DNA of 64,000 nucleotides. It comes from Sandaracinus amylolyticus. GTDB taxonomy: Bacteria; Myxococcota_A; Polyangia; Polyangiales; Sandaracinaceae. Every line of letters begins with the position of its first letter. Positions within the stretch are counted from its first letter, which is position 1. The notes beneath the pieces are model-generated. The model ran no database searches. It was not told the DNA's origin and worked only from the letters and a program-made list of their open reading frames with translations. The DNA is taken from assembly GCF_000737325.1 (NCBI RefSeq), contig NZ_CP011125.1:2480001-2544000 (forward strand), written 5' to 3'. The position numbers and the translations under genes are program-made. Shown here one piece after another: positions 1 through 9,733 of this stretch.

Positions 1-410
1 CCGTCGACCTTCGTGCCGAGGTACGCCTCGGCGGTCTCCTTCATCTTCGCGAGCACCATCGCGGAGACTTCGGGCGGCGACATCTCGCGCTCGCCGATCG
101 CGACCCACGCGTCGCCGTTCATCGCCTGCACGACGCGATAGGGCACCGACTGCGCGTGCCGCTTCGCCTCGGAGCTCTCGAAGCGGCGGCCCATCAGGCG
201 CTTCACCGCGAACACGGTGTTCTCCGGGTTCGTGACCGCCTGACGCCGCGCGACGCTGCCCACCCGCCGCTCGCCGTCGCGCGTGAACGCGACGACGGAC
301 GGCGTGGTGCGCGAGCCCTCGGCGTTCGGGATCACGATCGGCTCGCCGTTCTCGACGATCGCGACGCACGAGTTCGTCGTGCCGAGATCGATGCCGATGA
401 CCTTGCTCAT
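1..410 (-). CDS. dnaK: Chaperone DnaK (Hsp70), N-terminal part
   Basis: ATP-dependent Hsp70 chaperone, cut by the left window edge so that only the first 136 codons are present. The N-terminus reads [15 protein letters not shown], the phosphate-1 loop of the Hsp70 actin-like ATPase, followed by [10 protein letters not shown] and the [14 protein letters not shown] segment, all diagnostic of DnaK. The ATG at 408-410 is the only sensible start. It lies 55 bp downstream of grpE on the same strand and completes the order hrcA-grpE-dnaK, as in many bacteria. DnaK folds nascent and stress-damaged proteins in the cytoplasm with GrpE as nucleotide exchange factor. The identification is certain; only the missing C-terminus cannot be assessed. 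Confidence 0.98.
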   Translation of the reverse strand, partial: MSKVIGIDLGTTNSCVAIVENGEPIVIPNAEGSRTTPSVVAFTRDGERRVGSVARRQAVTNPENTVFAVKRLMGRRFESSEAKRHAQSVPYRVVQAMNGDAWVAIGEREMSPPEVSAMVLAKMKETAEAYLGTKVD

Positions 411-465
411 GACGCCGGAACGAGAGCCCAATCGTACACAAGTGACGCGCGCGAGCGCGTGCGAA

Positions 466-1032
466 TCAGGCGCTCGCGGTCGGCTTGCGCGCGACCACGA
501 CCATCGCGGGACGCACCAAGCGCTCCCCGAGCTTGTACCCGGCGACCACCTCCGCGATGACCGTGCCCGGCGGATGCTCGTCGGTCTCGGTCTGCTGGAT
601 GGCGTCGTGCACCGACGGGTCGAAGCGCTGACCCACCGTGGGCACGCGCGTGATGCCGATGCGCTGCGACTGATCCTCGAAGAGCTTGAGGACCATCTTG
701 ATCCCGTCGACGATCGCCGCGACGTCGCTCGCCGCGCCCGCTGCCTGCACCGCGCGCTCGAGGTTGTCGAAGACCGGCAGCATCTCGCGCACCGCGTCCT
801 CGCGCCCGCGGCGCTCCGCGTCCTCGAGCTCCTTCTTCGTGCGCTTGCGGAAGTTGTCGTAGTCCGCGGCGGTGCGGAGCAGCTGCTCCTTCAGGCGATC
901 GCGCTCTTCGCGCAGCGCGTTCACGACGGCGCCCGAGCCGGAATCGGCGTCGGTCAGCGTCTCGGTCCCGCTCGGCGCGTCCTCGGCGTCGATCAGCGTG
1001 GCCGTGGTGTCGTCCCGTTCTTCTCCGCTCAC
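466..1032 (-). CDS. grpE: Nucleotide exchange factor GrpE
   Basis: GrpE releases ADP from DnaK in the Hsp70 cycle. The protein has an acidic disordered N-terminus, a long coiled coil ([20 protein letters not shown], then the family signature [11 protein letters not shown]), and the C-terminal beta domain that contacts DnaK ([27 protein letters not shown]). The frame is open back to an ATG at 1125, but I prefer the GTG at 1030-1032. It is preceded by AAGGAG at a 9-nt distance, and the extra N-terminal 31 residues look non-native. That gives 188 aa, normal for the family. It sits between hrcA and dnaK on the same strand, so co-transcription is likely. Confidence 0.95.
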   Translation of the reverse strand: MSGEERDDTTATLIDAEDAPSGTETLTDADSGSGAVVNALREERDRLKEQLLRTAADYDNFRKRTKKELEDAERRGREDAVREMLPVFDNLERAVQAAGAASDVAAIVDGIKMVLKLFEDQSQRIGITRVPTVGQRFDPSVHDAIQQTETDEHPPGTVIAEVVAGYKLGERLVRPAMVVVARKPTASA

Positions 1033-1154
1033 GTCCTGGCGCTCCTTCGACTCGATCGCTCGAGATCGAGTGGCATGGGGCCCCCGACTGTAAGCAGCCA
1101 TCCTCCGCACCTCAAGCACCCTCATGTTCGAGAGCGCGGAGGGTGCTCACCGTT

Positions 1155-2282
1155 TCAGGCGCCGGATGCTTCGCCGAGCGGGGGCTCGTCGTCGTCGTCG
1201 CGCAGCGAGTCGCCGTTCAGCACGTCGGTCGTGATCTGCGCGGCGAAGCTCACGAGCGGCATCAGCTTCGCGTAGTCCATGCGCGTCGGGCCGATGATCC
1301 CGAGGCTCCCCGCGCGCACCCCGCCCGCGCGGTAGTTCGCGGAGATCACGCCGACGTCCGGCACGTCGACGATGTTCGCCTCGGACCCGAGCAGCACCTG
1401 CACGCCGCCCGCCGCGAGGGTGCGATCGAGCAGGTCGAGGAGCTTCTCCTTCTCCTCGAACGCGCGCAGGAAGCCGCGGATCTTCTCGGCGTCCGCGAAC
1501 TCCGGGCGGTCGAAGAGCACGCCTTGCCCTTCGATGATCACGTCCTCTTCGCGCGCCGGGCCCGCCGTCGCGGCGTCGAGCATCTGCTTGGCGCGCCGCC
1601 CGAGACGATCGTACGCGCCGCGCTCGTCGGCCATCGCGCGCGCGAGCTCCTCGCGCACCTCGCGCAGCGTGCGCTCGGTCAGCAGCGACGAGAGCAGGTT
1701 GTGGATCCGCTCCATGTCACCGGAGTCGGGCAGCTCCGGGACCTCGACGATGCGGTTCTGGATCGTGCCCGAGCGCGTCACGATCACCGCCAGCACCTGC
1801 TTCTCCGAGAGCGGCATGAAGCGGATCTGCGTGACCTGCTCGACCTCGGTGCGCGGCCGCGACACGAGCGCTGCGGCGCCCGTGAGCGACGCGAGCAGCC
1901 GTCCCGCCTCGCGCAGCACGTCGTCCACACCGGGGCGCAGCTGCCGCATGCGCGCGAGGATCGCCGCACGATCCTCGGCCGCGACCTCGCGCATCTGCGA
2001 GAGCGCGTCGATGAACACGCGGAAGCCCACCTCGGTCGGGACGCGGCCCGCGCTGTGGTGCGGCTGGGCGAGGCAGCCCGCTTCCTCGAGATCCGCGAGC
2101 TCGTTGCGGATCGTCGCGGGCGAGAGGTTGATTCCGTAGCGCTTCGAGAGCCGACGCGAGCCGACGGGCTCTCCGGTCGCGATGTACTCGGACACGACCG
2201 CGTAGAGGATCCGACGGGCCCGATAGCTCAGCTCGGGCCTTCGCAGCGGGACCACGGTCGGTTGGAAGGGCGCGGACGGCAT
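1155..2282 (-). CDS. hrcA: Heat-inducible transcription repressor HrcA
   Basis: HrcA represses chaperone operons in many bacteria by binding CIRCE elements and is kept active by GroEL. The N-terminal winged helix is clear (ELSYRARRILYAVVSEYI, then TGEPVGSRRLSKRY and SPATIRNELADLEEAG), followed by HSAGRVPTEVGFRVFID and the dimerisation/GAF-like region to the C-terminus. At 375 aa it is slightly longer than usual (about 340-350), with the extra residues at both ends. It is the first gene of the hrcA-grpE-dnaK cluster. The ATG at 2282 has no strong ribosome binding site and lies very close to a promoter-like sequence, so the leader may be very short. I found no CIRCE inverted repeat upstream. 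Confidence 0.96.
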   Translation of the reverse strand: MPSAPFQPTVVPLRRPELSYRARRILYAVVSEYIATGEPVGSRRLSKRYGINLSPATIRNELADLEEAGCLAQPHHSAGRVPTEVGFRVFIDALSQMREVAAEDRAAILARMRQLRPGVDDVLREAGRLLASLTGAAALVSRPRTEVEQVTQIRFMPLSEKQVLAVIVTRSGTIQNRIVEVPELPDSGDMERIHNLLSSLLTERTLREVREELARAMADERGAYDRLGRRAKQMLDAATAGPAREEDVIIEGQGVLFDRPEFADAEKIRGFLRAFEEKEKLLDLLDRTLAAGGVQVLLGSEANIVDVPDVGVISANYRAGGVRAGSLGIIGPTRMDYAKLMPLVSFAAQITTDVLNGDSLRDDDDEPPLGEASGA

Positions 2283-2303
2283 CGTCTTTTGACGACCGTG
2301 GAA

Positions 2304-2332
2304 TTGCTAGAAGTACGCCGCGCTGGTGTCAA
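2304..2332 (-). promoter_or_regulatory. Candidate housekeeping promoter for hrcA-grpE-dnaK
   Basis: Reading leftward, a perfect -35 hexamer TTGACA (2327-2332) is followed after exactly 17 bp by TAGCAA (2304-2309), a partial match to TATAAT. Transcription would begin about 15 bp before the hrcA start codon. No CIRCE repeat overlaps it, so control by HrcA is not evident here. The match is by consensus only. Confidence 0.45.
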
Positions 2333-2483
2333 GCGAGATGGCAGCGCTCGTCGATCGACGGACCGTGTGCCGGCCGAGCACCGAATTCGGATCGCAGCGG
2401 GATCGCGCGGAACGCCTTGCGCGAAAACACTCCATTTTCCGGTGACCGCCTGCGCCTTCGTGCAGGCGCGGCGTGCCGAAGCC

Positions 2484-2512
2484 TTGTTGACACCGAGCGA
2501 GGCCGCTATCCT
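2484..2512 (+). promoter_or_regulatory. Candidate promoter in gene-free region
   Basis: TTGTTG (2484-2489) and TATCCT (2507-2512) are separated by 17 bp. A better -35 word, TTGACA at 2487-2492, overlaps but would leave only 14 bp. No coding gene follows for over 500 bp; the next element is the terminator-like hairpin at 2954-2996. Confidence 0.3.
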
Positions 2513-2953
2513 CCTCCGTGTTCGATCCGGATTCTCCGGAGCGGACACCCCACAGAGCACGGCGGATGGGCCACCACAGCCCCGCAATGGTGCGAAATCC
2601 CGACGAAACTTCACGGTTTCGGCAAACGGGCGCCGAAAGGCTCCCGGGGGTTCCTGCCGTGACGTACGAGGGGGTGCTCGCGGCTCGAGCGCAGGATGCG
2701 CTCGCCTCGTCTCGACTCTTCCGGGCCGTGCTCGGAGGAGCCGCGATGATCGGCGCATCGACGAACCTGCCCGAGCGCCCCCCCGCCATGGAACGCCTCG
2801 ACGCGAGCGCGGCCATTCGCTGCCGCAGCCCGGAGGCGCCGGCATTTGCCGGGGAGGGAGAAGGCCAGTGAATAGTACGCAGTGTTTCTCGAAGATCGTG
2901 TTCGCGCTCTCGCTGGAGGTTCTGTCGGACTGACGGCCCCTCCCCGATGAGCT

Positions 2954-2996
2954 GAGAGGGTGGCGGGTCTGGCAGCCCACCACCCTCTCGCCTTTT
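2954..2996 (+). terminator. Terminator-like hairpin
   Basis: A perfect 10-bp stem (GAGAGGGTGG at 2954-2963 pairing with CCACCCTCTC at 2980-2989), with further GGG/CCC pairing in the loop, is followed by GCC and TTTT. This is the form of a factor-independent terminator read on the plus strand. No plus-strand gene precedes it in the window, so it may end an unannotated transcript or insulate the downstream TPR gene. Confidence 0.55.
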
Positions 2997-3050
2997 AAGG
3001 CGCTCGCCTTTCTCTGGAAGCGTGTGAGCGGTTGACGCATCATCGCCCCG

Positions 3051-5456
3051 TTGGCGCAGCAGGGCGACAGCGAGAAGCGCGAGCGCTCCGACTTCTTCTC
3101 GGTCGAGGAAGCGAAGCGGTCGATCCCGAAGATCACCGCGGTCCCCGAGACGAAGGAAGAGATCCGCCGCCGCCGCGTGCGACGCGTCTCGATCGCGGTG
3201 GTGAGCACGGTCAGCGCGCTCGCGCTCATCGCGCTCGCGGTGTACCTGCTGCATCGGCGCGAGATCGATCAGGCGCGGCTCGAGGTGGAGCGCACCGGGC
3301 GCGCGGACGCGATCGAGGACGCGCTCGCGGCGCTCGACGGGGAGACCGGCGCCGGCGACGTCGCGCTCGCGGCGCGCGTCCACGCGACGGCCGAGCTCGC
3401 GGGCATCACGGGCCATCGCGCGCCCGCGGAGCAGCTCCTCGCGTCGCACGATCCTGCTGCGGACGGCGCGTCCGATCACCGGATCGCGCAGACCTACCTC
3501 GCGCTCGCGCAGGGCGACGCGAACGCGGCGGCGCAGCACGCGTCGGCGCTCGTCGCGCGTGGGCCGCGCGCCGCCGAGGCGGGGTACGCACGGGCGCTGG
3601 TCGCGCTGGCGATCGGCAACGTGCAGCAGGCGCTCGCGGCGGCGCAGGCGTCGTCGCAGGAGATGGATCGCCAGGACGCGCCGCGGGTGCGCGCGCTGCT
3701 CGGGCTGGTGTCGGCGCGCAGCGGCGCGCCGATCGCGATCGAGGGGGATGCGATCCCGCTGCGGCTCGCGCGCGCGCGGGTGCGCTGGGACGCGGGCGAG
3801 CAGCGCGATCAGCTGGGCAGCGAGGTCGCGCCGATCGCGGAGGACGCGAGCGCGACGCCCGCCGAGCGCGCGTGGGCACAGCTGCTCACCGGGCTGTCGG
3901 CGATCGACGCGGGCGACACGGAGACCGCAACGCGCTCGATCGAAGCGGCCGCGGGCGCGCCGCCGCCGGGCGACGAGCTCTTCCGAGTGCAGCTCGCGGA
4001 GGCGTGGCTCGCGCTCGGTCGGCGCACCGAGGCGCAGGCGATCGCGGACGCGCTCTCGCCGGGGATCTCGACGGATGCAGGACGCCGCGCGCAGCTCGCG
4101 GCCGAGCTGCACCTCGCGTCGGCGCGGATCGATCAGGCGGAGAGCGCGCTGAGCGGTGCGCCCGCGGGCCCGCGGACGTCGCTGCTGCGCGCGCGGATCG
4201 CGGACGCGCGCGGACAGGTGGCGCCGGCGCGTGCGCTCTACGAGGAAGCGGCTCGCGCACCGGCCGAGCGGATCGCAGCGAACCTCGGGCTCGCATCGAT
4301 GCTGGTGGGCACCGGCGCGGCGCAGGAGGCGATCGCGCTCGTCGATCCGCTGCTCGAGCAGCGCGCGACGCACCCGCGGATCGCGGCGACCGCGGCGAGC
4401 GCGCACACGGGCGCCGGCGATCGCGCGCGCGGTCTCGCGATCGCGCAGCGCGCGCTCGAGGCGCATCCGCGCGAGCCGCTCCTGCTCGCGGCGAAGGCGC
4501 GCGTGCACCTCGCGTCGAGCGAGTGGCAGCCCGCGCTCGACGCGCTCCGGATCGCGACCGAGGTCGCGCCGCGCGATCCCGCGCTCCAGGCCGAGCGTGG
4601 TCGTGCCGCGATGGAGCTCGGTCAGCTCGACGAGGCGCGGCGTGCGTACGAGACGTCGATCGAGGTCGAGCCCGCGCAGCCCGAGGTGCTGCGGGCGCTG
4701 CTCTCGATCCAGCTCCAGCAGCGCGACCTCGAGGCCGCGGGCGCGACGATCGCGCGCATCGACGCCGCGAACGTGACGAGCCTCGAGATCGAGCAGCTGC
4801 GCGCGCGCTGGCTCGTCGACACGATGGCCGGCGCCGAGGGGCTCTCCGCGCTTCGCCGCGCGCGCCGCACGTCGCGTCGCGATCTCGCGCTCGCGTACGC
4901 GCAGGGGCGCCTCTACATGCAGGCCGAGCGCTGGTTCGAGGCGATCGAGGCGTTCCAGGACGCGCTGCCGGAGTCGGGCGCGACCGAACGGCGCGACGTG
5001 TTCCTGTGGCGCGCGCTGGCCCTCGCGCGTGCGCGACGCGAGACGATGGTCGAGCAGCTCGCGGAGCAGATCCGCGAGGGCGCGACCGAGGCGCCGATGA
5101 CGCGCGCCGAGGAGGCGCGGCTGCTCACCGCCGAGGCGTGGCTCGCCTTCATGGACGAGACGCTCCCGCGCGCGAGCGTCTACGGACGTCGCGCGCTCGA
5201 TCTCGACGGGACGAACGCCGACGCGCTGGTGCTGATGGGCGCGATCGAGGATCAGCAGCGACGCGACGGAAGCGCGCGGTATCGACGCGCGATGGAAGCC
5301 CCGTCGCCGAGCGTCGAGGCGTACGGACGGCTCGCGCTCGTCGGAGAGATGAACGCAGAGCGCTGCGGGCTCGCTCGTCGCTACCTGCGCGCTGCGCCCG
5401 AGGGTGGGATCGCGAGCGCGCTGCGCGAGCGCGTCGCGACGTGCCCCGCGCAGTAG
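3051..5456 (+). CDS. Membrane-anchored TPR-repeat protein
   Basis: An 801-aa protein with a charged cytoplasmic N-terminus (residues 1-45), one transmembrane helix (about 46-67, VSIAVVSTVSALALIALAVY), and then some 730 residues of helical tetratricopeptide-type repeats rich in Ala, Leu, Glu and Arg, for example EPLLLAAKARVHLASSEWQP and DPALQAERGRAAMELGQLDE. Such proteins usually act as scaffolds for complexes at the envelope; the orientation suggests the repeats lie in the periplasm. The frame is open only from the TTG at 3051, so this rare start is used unless the 5' end is elsewhere, and the ribosome binding site is weak. No enzyme domain is visible. The next gene begins 50 bp downstream. 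Confidence 0.85.
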   Translation: MAQQGDSEKRERSDFFSVEEAKRSIPKITAVPETKEEIRRRRVRRVSIAVVSTVSALALIALAVYLLHRREIDQARLEVERTGRADAIEDALAALDGETGAGDVALAARVHATAELAGITGHRAPAEQLLASHDPAADGASDHRIAQTYLALAQGDANAAAQHASALVARGPRAAEAGYARALVALAIGNVQQALAAAQASSQEMDRQDAPRVRALLGLVSARSGAPIAIEGDAIPLRLARARVRWDAGEQRDQLGSEVAPIAEDASATPAERAWAQLLTGLSAIDAGDTETATRSIEAAAGAPPPGDELFRVQLAEAWLALGRRTEAQAIADALSPGISTDAGRRAQLAAELHLASARIDQAESALSGAPAGPRTSLLRARIADARGQVAPARALYEEAARAPAERIAANLGLASMLVGTGAAQEAIALVDPLLEQRATHPRIAATAASAHTGAGDRARGLAIAQRALEAHPREPLLLAAKARVHLASSEWQPALDALRIATEVAPRDPALQAERGRAAMELGQLDEARRAYETSIEVEPAQPEVLRALLSIQLQQRDLEAAGATIARIDAANVTSLEIEQLRARWLVDTMAGAEGLSALRRARRTSRRDLALAYAQGRLYMQAERWFEAIEAFQDALPESGATERRDVFLWRALALARARRETMVEQLAEQIREGATEAPMTRAEEARLLTAEAWLAFMDETLPRASVYGRRALDLDGTNADALVLMGAIEDQQRRDGSARYRRAMEAPSPSVEAYGRLALVGEMNAERCGLARRYLRAAPEGGIASALRERVATCPAQ

Positions 5457-5506
5457 GGACCGGCGGGGCTTCGACCGCCTTCGAGCGCGCCTACGTAGGT
5501 CGATGA

Positions 5507-6175
5507 ATGGCTCGCGCGCCGACGCTGGCCTCGGCGATCGCGGCGATCGATCGCGCGGGTGTGCTGCTCGTCTATCCGATCGAGAACCGCTCCGAGCCGC
5601 CCTCGCTGTGGCATCGCTTCTATCCGGGCGAGCGGATGCGCTGGGACTGGGACGAGAGCGGCGACGAGCGCGTGGTCGGGATGTGGCGCCTGCGCGAGCG
5701 TCTCGCCCGCTCGCGGCGCGTCGTGTACTCGAAGTGGTTCCGCAACCGCGCGACGTTCTTCTCGCGCGCGCTCTTCACCGCGATGCTCTGCGAGCTGCGC
5801 GCGACCGGGCGCATCCGCGAAGGGCTCGAGCCCGACGCGCTCGACGTGCTCGCCGCGCTCGAGTCGGACTCGCCGCTCGGCGCGAAGCAGCTGCGCGCCG
5901 CGTCCGGGCTCACCGCTCGCGCGTTCGAGAGCGCGTACCAGCGCGCGCTGCGCGAGCTCTTCGCGCGCGCGCTGATCGTCGGGTTCGGCGAGATCGACGA
6001 AGGCGCGTTCCCTTCGCTCGCGATCGGCGCGACGCGCACGCTGTTCGAGGATCTGTGGGACGAGGCGGGCGCGATGGATCCGATGGAAGCATCGCGCACC
6101 ATCGCGGCGTTCCTGCCGCACGGCTCGGCGTTCGCGAAGCACCACGCGAAGATCCTCGCGACCGTGCGCGGGTGA
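5507..6175 (+). CDS. AlkZ-related winged-helix-type protein
   Basis: A 222-aa soluble protein. The opening (LASAIAAIDRAGVLLVYPIENRSEPPSLW), the central segment (RVVYSKWFRNRATFFSRAL) and the following helical region (LGAKQLRAASGLTARAFESA) resemble proteins called AlkZ-related, which share winged-helix parts with the interstrand-crosslink glycosylase AlkZ/YcaQ. I base this on memory of that family, not on a search. No catalytic motif of AlkZ is evident, so glycosylase activity should not be assumed. The ATG at 5507 is the first in frame. It stands between a TPR protein and a small membrane protein, and neither helps define its role. Confidence 0.6.
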   Translation: MARAPTLASAIAAIDRAGVLLVYPIENRSEPPSLWHRFYPGERMRWDWDESGDERVVGMWRLRERLARSRRVVYSKWFRNRATFFSRALFTAMLCELRATGRIREGLEPDALDVLAALESDSPLGAKQLRAASGLTARAFESAYQRALRELFARALIVGFGEIDEGAFPSLAIGATRTLFEDLWDEAGAMDPMEASRTIAAFLPHGSAFAKHHAKILATVRG

Positions 6176-6371
6176 GCACGCCGACGCTGCGCGTTCGCGC
6201 AAGAGTTGCGCGCGTACGGTGCGGTTTCCGCGCCGCATCGGTTCGCTAATTCATTCATGATTCCAAGTGGTTGCGCGATGGAGCGCGCGGCCTCGGCGGT
6301 GCGACGTTCGTTGCACCGAGGGGACGCAGCGACGCGCCGACGCGCGGCGCTCCACGAGGAGAGAGGGAGTC

Positions 6372-6797
6372 ATGGCGAACCTGAACATGGGCGGCTTCAC
6401 GACGGCGGATGCGGGCGAGGGCAACGTGAGCCTTCCGAAGGCGGCGATCGGTGCGGTCGCGGGCGCATTCGCGGTCGGGCTGCTCTACGGCATCATCGGG
6501 CGCTTCGTCGGCGAGTACTCGTACGTCGCGTTCCTGATCGGCGCGGCGTCGGGCGTGGGCTCGATGAAGCTCGGCGGTGGGCGCTCGATGGTCGCGGGCG
6601 GGATCGCGGCGGCGTCGACGCTCGCGGCGGTGCTCTTCGCGAAGGTGATCGTCGGCGCGCCCGAGGGCTGGAGCTGGCTCGAGTACCACACGCAGATGTT
6701 CGACATCATCTTCTGCTACGTCGCCGCGCCGGTCGCCGCGTTCTTCGCCGCGGGCACCGATCAGGCGCGCGAGCTGCTGAAGAAGCTGCCCGTCTGA
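6372..6797 (+). CDS. Small integral membrane protein, function unknown
   Basis: A 141-aa protein with hydrophobic helices at about residues 24-46, 50-68 (Gly-rich), 72-92 and 108-127, with both ends probably cytoplasmic. The frame is open further upstream, but the ATG at 6372 follows a good purine-rich ribosome binding site (GAGAGAGGGAG), so I chose it. The sequence has paired Gly residues (AIGAVAGAFAVGLLYGIIG and SGVGSMKLGGGRSMVAGGI) that favour helix packing. I do not recognise the family. It is followed by a convergent Ser/Thr kinase gene only 30 bp away. Confidence 0.7.
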   Translation: MANLNMGGFTTADAGEGNVSLPKAAIGAVAGAFAVGLLYGIIGRFVGEYSYVAFLIGAASGVGSMKLGGGRSMVAGGIAAASTLAAVLFAKVIVGAPEGWSWLEYHTQMFDIIFCYVAAPVAAFFAAGTDQARELLKKLPV

Positions 6798-6827
6798 GCG
6801 CGCGCGCGCGACGAACGAGGCCGCGCG

Positions 6828-8582
<1,755 letters not shown>

Positions 8583-8689
8583 GTGCTCCTCCGTCGTCCG
8601 CGCGCCGCGCGCTCGGGATCGCGTGCAGCGTAGAGCAGAACGCGGGGCGCGAGCGAGCGCATCACGACGGAGTCTACGTCGGCCGGCGC

Positions 8690-8926
8690 CGCGATCTTGG
8701 CTGCGACCTGCCGATCAGGGCAGGGGCTTTGGAGCGACTCGTTCGCGTGGCTCGTGAGGTCGAGCGTGGTCGTGCCGAACGCGTCGTCGCCGAAGACGCC
8801 GTTGGCGGGGAGCGCGAGAGGCCGAAGGGCACGTCTCCGGGACCCGCGGGGATCAGCTCGGAGATCTCGCCGGACGCCGTGATCGCGAAGAGCACGGGCA
8901 CGCCGTCGTCGCGCTTCGCGCACGCA
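8690..8926 (-). pseudogene. Decayed gene fragment with a frame shift
   Basis: Directly after the stop codon of the zinc-ribbon gene, good coding-type sequence continues without a start codon: one frame gives DDGVPVLFAITASGEISELI and then PAGPGDVPFGL. The signal then moves to another frame at about 8810 and gives ALPANGVFGDDAFGTTTLDL and TSHANESLQSPC before codon quality decays. The joined reading looks like the C-terminal part of a real protein with one shift and no 5' end. I do not recognise the family. It could be the residue of a deletion or of a gene fused to its neighbour. The rest of the 8583-8926 interval holds nothing else I can name. Confidence 0.4.
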
Positions 8927-9733
8927 TCACTCGGCGCGCACCAATCGATGGCAGTGCGGACAGACGTCGTCGGGTGTCGGCGCGGACTGGAGGAAGCGCC
9001 ACGAGCAGTACGGGCACTCGATCTCGCGCGGCACCGCGGCGCGCGGCGCGGGATCGGTCTGGTACGCGACGAGCGAGCCCGTGCGCCCGCATCCACACGA
9101 CGCTCCGTCGAGGTGCGTGCCTTGCGGAACGAGGTAGGTGCCGTCGCATTCGGTACAGCGGACGCGCATCGGCGTGAACGTGACGAAGCCCGTCGCCGGA
9201 TCGACGGCGCCGACCTGACGGCGCCATGCGTAGAGGACCTCGCCTCTCCATGCTCGCTCGATCGCGCCTTCGAGGAGGCCACGCCGCCAGTCGACGAGCA
9301 GCTCGGTGATCCCCGCCGTGACGAGGATCTCGCCGTGATCGATCGCCTCCGAGGGCGACATGCGACCGAGCATCACGATCTCGGTGGGCATTCCGCCCGG
9401 TGCATCGATGTCCGCGAGGTGCTGCACGATGGGCGCGTGGAGATCCCATCGCGCGATCGCGACCACGATCGCGAACGTCGGATCGTGCACGCCGAAGATG
9501 CCGGGCGGGATCAGCTCGAGCTTCGCGACACGCGTGATGACGCCCACCACGGCGGCATGGCGGGCGATCTCGAGCTTCCACGCGAGGAGCGCGTCGCGGT
9601 GGCGCGTGGTGCGCTCCGTCGCATCGACGATCGCGGGCGGTGTCGCGTCCGGCGCGAGCGGCGGGAGGAACGAGCCCAGGCGGACGATCTCGCCCGAGGG
9701 ATCGACGACGCGTCGCCACCGTCGATCGCGCAT
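8927..9733 (-). CDS. Zinc-ribbon protein, probable 3' part of a frame-split gene
   Basis: The frame encodes about 268 residues from the ATG at 9733. The C-terminal 80 residues carry three cysteine pairs of zinc-ribbon type: CTEC, CGC in GASCGCGRTG, and CPYC together with CPHC near the end. The preceding 190 residues are unrecognised alpha/beta sequence (PPGIFGVHDPTFAIVVAIAR). Coding-type codons extend upstream of this ATG to about 9790, where the same quality switches to the frame of the next gene. The simplest view is one protein of about 585 residues interrupted by a frame shift; the alternative is two overlapping, translationally coupled genes. Function unknown; the ribbons suggest a binding role. 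Confidence 0.55.
   Translation of the reverse strand: MRDRRWRRVVDPSGEIVRLGSFLPPLAPDATPPAIVDATERTTRHRDALLAWKLEIARHAAVVGVITRVAKLELIPPGIFGVHDPTFAIVVAIARWDLHAPIVQHLADIDAPGGMPTEIVMLGRMSPSEAIDHGEILVTAGITELLVDWRRGLLEGAIERAWRGEVLYAWRRQVGAVDPATGFVTFTPMRVRCTECDGTYLVPQGTHLDGASCGCGRTGSLVAYQTDPAPRAAVPREIECPYCSWRFLQSAPTPDDVCPHCHRLVRAE

Larger units (their letters stand above)
2333..3050. other. 718-bp intergenic region without a convincing gene
   Basis: This region separates the divergent hrcA and TPR-protein genes. Open frames exist on both strands (for example 2519-2871 on the plus strand), but their third positions are not enriched in G/C as in every neighbouring gene, so I do not call them. The region holds a small hairpin (GCCTGC/GCAGGC, about 2449-2468), a promoter-like pair at 2484-2512, and a strong hairpin followed by TTTT at 2954-2996. 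Together these could delimit an untranslated RNA of roughly 450-480 nt. It does not resemble RNase P RNA, tmRNA, 6S or SRP RNA as far as I can judge by eye. Confidence 0.5.

Noticed and set aside
2283-2332. CIRCE operator at hrcA
   Set aside because: TAGCAATTC resembles one half site, but no matching second half occurs at the required distance.
2487-2512. TTGACA with TATCCT as promoter
   Set aside because: The spacing is only 14 bp; the overlapping TTGTTG with 17 bp is more plausible, and both are weak.
2519-2871. Possible 117-aa gene in the gene-free region
   Set aside because: Third-position G/C is far below that of neighbours and the peptide resembles no protein.
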